DNA of 64,000 nucleotides from Rhyacophila brunnea. Lineage: Eukaryota; Arthropoda; Insecta; Trichoptera; Rhyacophilidae. The notes under the pieces are model-generated. The model saw nothing but the letters and a program-made list of their open reading frames with translations. It ran no database searches and was not told the origin of the DNA. The position numbers and the translations under genes were made by a program. Numbering within the stretch: the stretch's first letter is position 1; the number at the start of each line of letters is the position of its first letter. The stretch covers positions 496,001-560,000 of the forward strand of contig JAGYXB010001748.1 in assembly GCA_022495005.1 (NCBI GenBank), in the 5' to 3' direction. Below, piece by piece: positions 56,721-64,000 of the stretch.

Positions 56721-57739
56721 TCTGGTACGTCTTACATCCCGGTTGAAGCTCTACAAAACTTTCACGTGCTAGTAGAATTTGCATGCGTACCATAGGTGCC
56801 CAACTACTGAGTTAGGCGAACTCTCAACGTAAAAAAAGTTTGTTAATGTGACGTATATCCCTCACTCATACAAACTTCACTTAAAAGTGAAATTGATAAT
56901 TTACTACTCTTTTAAAGTAATTAGGTACTAACTTATTGTATTTTATATACTTTTTCTTTTATTAATTGTATAGGTGTAATTCTTTTGCCAATAATTATTA
57001 ATCAACACCGTGTGAGTGATTTTATTGAATAATCATATATTTATGTACGAAGTTGATAAATATGATTGACAGTAAATAAATATGTCGTAAATTATTATTA
57101 AAATATATCCAGCTATTGGCGGTAATTCATCATTAATTAAATAATTATGACTTTAGTTGTCAGCAAAACGCACAAATTTATTGTCAGCGTCATAAGCTAA
57201 ATTGTATCCATTTGCCACTCAATTAAAAAATAACTATTTGTAAGCGAACTATTACAGTATTTTGAGAATGCCTAATTAGTCTATGAATTATGAACTATGT
57301 GAATCGGTCACTTAATTTTCTGCCATTAAAAAATATTCTAACTAAGTACCAGGTATCCGTGGATACACAAAAGCAGAAATGAATGCTTAATTTGTGTGAT
57401 TTATATATGTGACAATAATTTTGTGAAACTATTGTCACACTTATAGTTAATAAAACTAATCGTATGCATATTATGTACTACTATATCATTTAAATTGGCA
57501 ACGAGCCACCATCAGATGACGTTGGCGATGATGTAGAATAACTTACATTACTTACAAGTAGTTTCTTCTTTTAAAAATAGTAACGCAATAATCAAAATAG
57601 AGGTGATGTTTATTTACAGAAAACATCTACGTTTTAAATATTTCATAAAATAATCATAACGATATAATATTAAATTAATTGAATGTGTTTATAAACATAA
57701 TAATTATTACATGATCTTACGATGACGTATTGTATATTA
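56721..57739. other. AT-rich sequence, nothing recognised
   Basis: No feature could be supported. Confidence 0.35.
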
Positions 57740-57840
57740 TGCAGATAATATGTCCATCATATCGATCGCGATCGACCGGTTAATCGCGGGATGGAGGTAC
57801 CAGAGGCTCATATGAATGCAATCATGAAGATTCAGTTATA
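57740..57840. promoter_or_regulatory. Candidate regulatory island with a 14-bp palindrome
   Basis: TCGATCGCGATCGA (57762-57775) is a perfect palindrome, followed closely by CCGGTTAATCGCGGGATGG and GGTACCAGAGGC. The cluster of CpG and symmetrical sites in AT-rich DNA suggests protein-binding sites. Function is inference. Confidence 0.3.
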
Positions 57841-57999
57841 ATATCATAATATTAATTTTTTAATATTGTGATAGGAAAGCATTAACCATTCCAATTTTTA
57901 TTTTATTAACCAGCCTACGTATAAGTCGTATGTAAACTAACTTTGAGGAACCACACGTTGCCTTGTCATATAACTTGATTCATTTTGTATCAATCACAG

Positions 58000-58225
58000 T
58001 CTCGCGCAGGAGTGAAATAACTAGATGATAGAAATCTCGACGCTTTAAAATGCGGAATAGTTCTATCATTCTTATAGTCGTGCACTAGGTTCTTGGCACA
58101 GTATGGAGAAGATCAAAACATACAATTTTCACGACGAATAGGTAATTGAGTATTTCGTTATGATAGTGAAAGGTAAATGTTTTTATTTAATTCGTAACGC
58201 CTCAGTGTCCTCAGCCAAATATACA
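58000..58225. repeat. Dispersed repeat family D, copy 2
   Basis: It matches 15315-15560 in the same orientation (CGCAGGAGTGA, TTTTCACGACG, AATTGAGTAT, TTCGTAACGCCTCA, TCAGCCAAATATA) with many substitutions and small indels. Confidence 0.6.
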
Positions 58226-58598
58226 TTTGACCAAGTTGAAAATTATTGACGATGAGAGAGTGTGGTAGACCACTGCCAGTTTTAATACTGGATAGTAAGT
58301 AGATCTCAACCTACTTAAAGTTGGACATACATGTTGTAGAAAATATAGCATTAGCATTCGTTACCTCTATACTACTACTAGATAACTTCGATTATAACAT
58401 TAGACATTTTAGTTTTAGACTAATGGTGCATATAATATTATGTACTTAGATTATAGAAAAATATAGATAGAGCTATTGCATCTGTTTGTCCTTCAAAACA
58501 TGACGAACTTTTTCACACACTGGCCTCGCCCCCTTCACGCTTCCTCCGCGACCCTTTCCTGGGTTATTCGAAAATATGTGTGACAGTGTGCGTGTCGT
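58226..58598. other. Intergenic sequence, partly GC-richer
   Basis: 58510-58570 contains GGCCTCGCCCCCTTCACGC and CCGCGACCCTTTCC. No gene is recognised. Confidence 0.3.
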
Positions 58599-58679
58599 AG
58601 TGTTGCCAGATATCGAATATTTATTCCAATGTTATAATTTTACAGGCGATGTTTTTATAAATTATATTATGGCAACACT
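58599..58679. mobile_element. Tiny inverted-repeat element
   Basis: AGTGTTGCCA and TGGCAACACT are exact inverses 61 bp apart. The GTTGCCA word is frequent at ends of small insect elements. This may be a minimal MITE or coincidence. Confidence 0.35.
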
Positions 58680-59386
58680 GGCGTATTGGCTATGCACTTG
58701 GTAAAACATTACTCACTAAAATCGGCTCATGCGGAGGGCTTGATTATGTAGGTACCTAAATGGATTTTGTTAGTTATTCTGTGAGTACTGTAACTTAATC
58801 ATAACAATAAATTTTCAGTCACATTGTGAATAATATTAAATAACAAGCTACAACCAAGACAGGTATCTAAAATATTACTATTATTATCAGTAGATAACTC
58901 CATACTTAAATGTAGAATTTAAAAACTGGGGTTATAAAAATATTTACCGGGTAGGTATCTACAGAAATAATACTTGCACTGCTTTAACAATTATTGATAA
59001 AGCTGAATTTTTAATTAATTTTTCAAATAATTATTTGAGTGAATTGTCGGAGTGACAGCATATCATGAATAGCGCATACCTACTATCTCAGAAGTTGGAA
59101 ACAATTCGACATGAACTAACTGCGAAACAATTAAAAAATACTCAACTTATTTACTCGGATGCCAAATAATTTATTAAGGCGCCACTGGAAAAATCGAAAT
59201 AGAGACTTCAGATTTTATAGTAACATTTCAACTAACCTACTTCCATATCACGTGGATGTGGATTTTTAATGATATTTTCTTTTTCTTCTGGCTAAAAGTT
59301 TTACTGAATATTTTCTATAATCATTATCATAAATATATATTTACAAATCTAGAAGGTTTTAACTAGTTTTTAACGAACAACTAGGT
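58680..59386. other. AT-rich sequence, nothing recognised
   Basis: No feature could be supported. Confidence 0.35.
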
Positions 59387-59680
59387 TTAAAAAACGCAGT
59401 AGCGGTACTCAGGGTCACAACCGTTGGGGTTAGTTGGAGAACTACTTACGTCTTTTGAGAATCGGGAAGTGATCAGAATATTGAATGAAAGTACAATCGA
59501 TTGCATCTGATGGTTGAATACATTCAGTTTCGTTTTGTAGCTGATAGAGCGGGTGGCCTCCTTTTTTCTTTCTTCGTCAATAAAATTTAAAACGTTCTGC
59601 GTCAATAGCTTATTTTTACATTTTTCAGTGTCTGATTTTTCCTGAGTGACAGTGAGTTGACATTTTCGGAAAATTTTCAC
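59387..59680 (-). CDS. Coding-like stretch with donor site, identity unknown
   Basis: The minus strand is open for about 97 codons and reads EKSDTEKCKNKLLTQNVLNF, IDEERKKEATRSISYKTK and SFNILITSRFSKD. Immediately after KD there is a near-perfect 5' splice site (GAC/GTAAGTAG), and an acceptor-like CACTCAG precedes EKSDTEK. If real, this is an internal exon of roughly 190 nt. The charged, mixed composition supports coding, but no family is recognised, and there is no ATG at the start of the open frame. Confidence 0.35.
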   Translation of the reverse strand: MKIFRKCQLTVTQEKSDTEKCKNKLLTQNVLNFIDEERKKEATRSISYKTKLNVFNHQMQSIVLSFNILITSRFSKDVSSSPTNPNGCDPEYRYCVF

Positions 59681-60400
59681 TTCAGCGCAATATTTTTTGT
59701 ATAGCTTTCAAATGCATTGATGGGTATATTATACCTACACGTACGATTAGAGCTCATCACGGTGAATTATTTGACACTTCATTTGTTTTGCCGTGACACG
59801 TCTATGGGTGCTACGCTTGATTGTTAAGCGACCGATGACATTCAAGCCGTCAATCGCATAATATAACGCAGCCCTGTATTAATTGTTTCCAGTAAGGGGT
59901 GCATTATCACGTGAAACTTTAATCTGGTATATATATTATAATGCCATCACACTCATTGTGATAATTTAAATAGTTTTAAATTTATCAGCGTTTAAAATTA
60001 CTTCCAATTTCGTGATACGACCTCACACCATAAGTATGTACCTACCGCAAAGAAAGTCGTAATTCTAAGTCAAAATTGGTATTATATATTATTGTGCAGT
60101 TGTTTAATAGACATGTGTGATTAACGAATTAAACATGTTTTGATTTGATTTTTTGATGACTTGCAGATACAAACAACACAAAAATTGACGTAGCATAATA
60201 ATGTGTAGGTATAGATATAATGATGATCATAATGTTATAATATAAAGAATTATCTCACAATACAACATATTATATCGCTACATAATAACATGCGTTATGA
60301 CATTGATATATATGTCAGATTAAATATAATCTATACCTAAGTAATAAATTCTATGTAAGAACATTTTATAAGATAAACTTTTATTGATTCTGTTTACATG
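59681..60400. other. AT-rich sequence, nothing recognised
   Basis: No feature could be supported. Confidence 0.35.
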
Positions 60401-60565
60401 TGCAATCGGGGTTTAGTAATTGGAATCAATTTTCACAATGTTTTATCCACATCGTTGACCCGAAAGATAAGATGACATAATGTCAGACCGCAATGCATTC
60501 ACGACATGACAAAAAATATTGCCTTTGCACGAGTTCTTAGAGTCGTTACCCCCGAGGGATGTAAA
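60401..60565. promoter_or_regulatory. Candidate regulatory island
   Basis: A non-coding stretch of balanced composition with GTTGACCCGAAAGATAAGAT (nuclear-receptor-like and GATA-like words), GACCGCAATGCATTCACG and GTTACCCCCGAGGGATG. Inference only. Confidence 0.2.
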
Positions 60566-61037
60566 ATACAATATTCATGAAAAATTATTTTAATCGACAT
60601 CTCCATCTTGACTGTGGAATATGTACTTTCTTCAGATGTAATTCCATATTTACATGTATTTATTTTGTGTAAAATTTATGTGTTGTGAATGTTTTGGGTG
60701 CAAATGTATTATTCGAAAATACGGAACATGAACAACCTTAACTATCAAAATTCAAAGAATTTGATTTAAATTCGGAACCAACAGTTTATAATTAATAATT
60801 ATACAACTATTAAAAGTGCAACGAACCATATTATATTGATCGTTACCGGTGAAAAAGATGAGAATTAGTCTTTAAGGGATTAAATAAAGTCTAATATTTG
60901 TCAGTAAACAAACCGAGACTAACAAAGTAAATACAAAATGTGATAATTGTTAAAAAAACATACCTATATGAAATTTCATTTTACATTTATTTAGAATGTG
61001 TTTTCTTCACGCTATTAAAATACATTGTTATGTAATT
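60566..61037. other. AT-rich sequence, nothing recognised
   Basis: No feature could be supported. Confidence 0.35.
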
Positions 61038-61113
61038 GTGGTGGGAGGTCGCAGTTTACTTGGCTATTACAAAAGGGGATCGGGTCTCCAAAAAGTTTGG
61101 GATCCCGTGCTCT
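61038..61113 (-). mobile_element. hAT terminal fragment
   Basis: On the minus strand it reads GATCCCAAACTTTTTGGAGA and CCCGATCCCCTTTTGTAAT, the typical interior of a hAT end of the CAG-GGTTCCCAAACTTTTTGG class. Only one end was found. Confidence 0.5.
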
Positions 61114-61250
61114 ATAATACCTATAAGATAAGATTATCGCACGCGTTTTAAATTGCACAATTAGGTTTTATGCTCATTCAGTTTTACAGTCAACTATTGG
61201 ATCCAGATTCGACTTTTCCACAAACATACATGCATTTCTGTTATGATGTG

Positions 61251-61570
61251 CAGGGTTTCCCAAACTTTTCCTGCAATGGAACACTTCGCAAATCCTGAAA
61301 TTTCAACGGAATTCTAAATATTCTAAAGGGTAGGTATGTAAATAATACATAAGCACATTTTTTTATATGAGAAAAAAACAATAATTATTTATTTAAGTAA
61401 GTACTTCTTGATTTTGGATCCTTGAATTGCAAATCTTCTTGATATCAGGCACAATATTAGACAGTTGAATTCTTATTTATATCCCGGTGTGTCGTCGAGT
61501 CGGTTCCTGGACTTTGACTTAGTTGCAGGGTAAAAATATGTCATAGTACACGAAAGTTTGTGAAACCCTG
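61251..61570. mobile_element. Non-autonomous hAT element
   Basis: CAGGGTTTCCCAAACTTTTC at the left pairs with the right end, reverse-complemented CAGGGTTTCACAAACTTTCG. The CAGGG termini and TTCCCAAAC word are hAT-like. No convincing 8-bp duplication is seen. About 320 bp, no coding. Confidence 0.75.
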
Positions 61571-61772
61571 ACGTAATATTGTATGTTTGAATATAATGCA
61601 TATTTACACTATAGTTGTAGTATGTATCGTACCTATCGGGAAAAAATATCTAAAGAAAATAATCATTATTTACTTATTTAACAGGAAAATAAAATCCATT
61701 AATCAGTAGTTGAACTATCGACTTGAGAAATTTATGCGTGTATGAAAATGAACCGCATTATTCTTAATCTTA

Positions 61773-62089
61773 AGCTACGTCTACATTTCATTGCTTCATC
61801 TTCCACTTCACTTTAACTTTTTAATTCTGGATTTAACACTGACTAGTTTTGACCATTCATTAAGATCAACACCTGTACGTAAAATTTTCATGGAAAGCAG
61901 TGTTGTCACATTTTATAAAGCTAATTTAATATCATCATCAGTAAAAAGTATATTAGTTAAAAAAATAACTATACTACACAGATTTTTTTTCATTTTGAAA
62001 CCGGTTAGAGGCAGTGAATGCAGAGTCTACGCATGCACTGCGATGGGTTCATCTAGCAAACGAAAAAATGCCCAAATGTAAACAGGGCT
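61773..62089. mobile_element. PIF/Harbinger-like MITE with TTA duplication
   Basis: The left end AGCTACGTCTACATTTC and the right end, reverse-complemented AGCCCTGTTTACATTTG, are imperfect inverted repeats. TTA lies directly outside both ends (61770-61772 and 62090-62092), the 3-bp duplication of PIF/Harbinger elements, whose ends often carry a CTGTTTACA word. The 96-codon plus-strand frame inside (61791-62081) is a by-product and shows no domain. Confidence 0.7.
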
Positions 62090-62870
62090 TTAGGCCAATA
62101 CCTACTTAATATACATGGGTACCTACTTTGATTTTAAGCATAATAGGTACATCATCGAAAAGTAGTTAGGTACTCAATAAACTTCAGACTACTAAGAAAT
62201 TATGACTTATCCCAATGAGGAAAACAAATAAGATCTTAATTAAGTATTTGAGATATTTGCAAACTTAAGTATACTTATAATATATTATTAGTTAGTAAGC
62301 AATTGGAATGATAGCCCTAATTAATAGGTGCCATCCTGGCCTTGCTCGCATGTTTAACCTTAAGTTTTTTTGTAATATTTTTTGCACTCATCTTGACACT
62401 TTTTTTCATTCAACTGTGAATTACACGGAATTTTATATAATATAATATATAGTAATTACAATTTCTAATGGTTTCAATATATATGTACTTGAATCCATTT
62501 TACGGTGGCATCATGTGAACGATAAAAATCATTTGCAGTTAGTTGTATTCGGGAGTGTTTTGTAGAATTGACACAGACATTGTTGCAAACAACATTAATA
62601 AATCTGCGGATCGCCCATACAGTAATAATTCCAGTGTATATTTTAAACTCTATAATTATTATTAGGTTAGGACCTAGTTTTAAGTTCATTCTAATAAAAG
62701 TATTTTTTTTGGAAATAGATGCGTTCGCAAAAATGTCATGTGTCTATTCCCACACATTGTGACGTTATAATAATCTGACGTCCTCAGATCGTTGGTTTCC
62801 ATCTAATGAAATGGCGTGACACACAGATATAGTTCGTTCAAAACAGCAGATCACGATTTGTGTGAGACAC
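62090..62870. other. AT-rich sequence, nothing recognised
   Basis: Overlapping open frames on both strands at 62474-62762 have no recognisable domain. Confidence 0.3.
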
Positions 62871-62874
62871 TCTG

Positions 62875-63036
62875 ATGTCGTCGACGCACGCCATGCAAAC
62901 TAGTAAAGATACAATTAGAAAAATTAAAAAAACAAAAAACAATACTCATACATGTGGGGGGCTTGGCGACATGCAAATCGAAAGGGACAGATATATGCGG
63001 CCTGTTTGGGCCAGTACGAGATACAAACAGACATAA
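62875..63036 (+). CDS. Small open frame, 53 aa, identity unknown
   Basis: ATG at 62875 to TAA at 63034. The peptide has a basic middle (DTIRKIKKTKNN) and a mixed end (GLGDMQIERDRYMRPVWAST). The block is GC-richer than its flanks and the opposite strand is open for 73 codons, so strand and reality are uncertain. It could be a small peptide, part of a 5' leader, or a repeat. Confidence 0.2.
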   Translation: MSSTHAMQTSKDTIRKIKKTKNNTHTCGGLGDMQIERDRYMRPVWASTRYKQT

Positions 63037-64000
63037 AGTTGTCCGCCTTGCCAAATTCGAAGCAAAACACACTAGTCTGGCATTTGTACAAGAATATTAT
63101 TTTTGACTTCCTTCTTTTTTTAAATAGCTAAAACTTCCGATCAGAAGCGCCCATTCTATTGGTCAAAGTCTTCTAATAAGATACTGTCGTCAATTGGCAT
63201 TGATTGACAACTTAACGGTTTAATGCTAAATAAATAATAATATGTTGATCTTTTGATATAATAAAACAGTACACGTAATTAATCTATAGTCTAAAATCTA
63301 AATACTCACGTCATTATTCTTCCACGTTCATTTTCTTGCACACATACCGTTATCTTTATCATCAATGTTGAACGTAAAATGAATTATTTGATTCAATGTT
63401 TTATTTCACAGCTATGCAACAGACTTTGCAAGTTATCTCTAAATAATATCTCTCGATATCTATAAACTTTTTGAGACTTTTGAGACGAGAAATGATTTAA
63501 ATTAAATTCCAAGCGACTCTTTCGAAATGAATAATTTTATAGTAAATTCTTTTGCTAGATTAAATTGTTGGCATTCCATCGAAACACCACCTTCAAAATT
63601 AATTAAAATTATAAGAAGTACTTACCTGTTTTATAAAATCTGCAATTGGTTTCATAGCAAAAAAAAACTCAATCACCTAGATATATTATAAAGACAAAGT
63701 TATACTTAACATAGGTATTACTTACTTATTGAATTATAAAAACAATAATAATACTTAAATAATAATAATATATTATCTGAAATATTATCTTGCACTATAA
63801 TATGTATCTAGTTTTAATAATATTTGCCTTGACTATTATGAATTAAGATAACAAATATGGGCTTAACTACAATTAATATTCGTAATTAGTAAAAAACATA
63901 ATATAATTCTTATTCACATACCTACTTATAAAATGTAAGCTAAATATACAACATAAACTCGTGAATATGGTCAAATTAAGCACGTCAAGGGTTGAGTGAA
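63037..64000. other. AT-rich sequence to the window end, nothing recognised
   Basis: No coding, repeat or regulatory feature could be supported. Confidence 0.35.

Noticed and set aside
61791..62081. 96-codon plus-strand frame
   Set aside because: It lies wholly within a TTA-flanked MITE and has no recognisable domain.
1..64000. CRISPR array, prokaryotic operon or integrated virus
   Set aside because: No regularly spaced repeats, no dense gene packing, and no viral protein motif were seen. Splice sites, SINEs and MITEs indicate a eukaryote.

Overview
This looks like an AT-rich eukaryotic, arthropod-type genomic window. A hemipteran, most likely an aphid, is the best guess, but that rests on texture only: abundant GTAGGTACCTAC-like and TAATATTATA-like words, many small DNA transposons, and tRNA-headed SINEs. 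There is no sign of bacterial gene organisation. Almost all long open frames are chance products of AT-rich DNA or sit inside repeats.

Genes. Two pieces look like host exons. The first, at 31-101 (+), is the start of a THAP zinc-finger protein ending at a consensus 5' splice site. The second, at 5549-5671 (-), is a complete phase 1-1 LDL-receptor class A exon of an LRP-type receptor. Several weaker coding-like islands with splice-like borders are listed at low confidence (3482-3775, 5034-5231, 31437-31920, 39300-39658, 41587-41808, 55850-55940, 59387-59680). The window therefore looks like introns and a gene desert around sparsely exonic genes, with GC-richer, motif-dense islands (about 10.4, 12.1, 12.7, 22.2, 25.8, 30.0, 50.4, 57.8 and 60.5 kb) that could be cis-regulatory.

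Mobile DNA. Mobile DNA dominates the explainable sequence. (1) A large foldback element at 8119-8981 has two near-identical arms of about 430 bp and TTAA at both ends; two eroded relatives lie at 36.1 and 53.2 kb. (2) A decayed pogo/Tigger-type transposon at 44495-46760 has a TA target duplication, a recognisable psq-type helix-turn-helix, DDE-domain and tail fragments, and an array of TGGCCAATTACT-like sites near both ends. (3) hAT elements: 2683-3430, 37525-37853 (perfect 8-bp duplication), 50851-51434 (8-bp duplication with one mismatch, long terminal repeats), 61251-61570, a transposase relic at 21700-21900, and probably 5999-6250, which can fold into a terminal stem carrying two internal hairpins. 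(4) TA- or TTA-flanked MITEs lie at 23237-23397, 46928-47328 and 61773-62089, with further inverted-repeat elements at 4351-4771, 14882-14983, 19075-19462 and 35467-35968. (5) There are three tRNA-derived SINE families: A (five copies), B (two copies) and C (four tRNA-like units). (6) LINE 3' ends are seen at 0.5-0.7, 37.9-38.1 and 44.3 kb, and possibly at 16.6-16.9 kb.

No rRNA genes, CRISPR arrays, operons or intact autonomous transposons are seen. The structurally most interesting items are the 863-bp foldback, the hairpin-bearing MITE at 6.0-6.25 kb, the pogo subterminal site array, and the head-to-head SINE pair at 13.0-13.6 kb.
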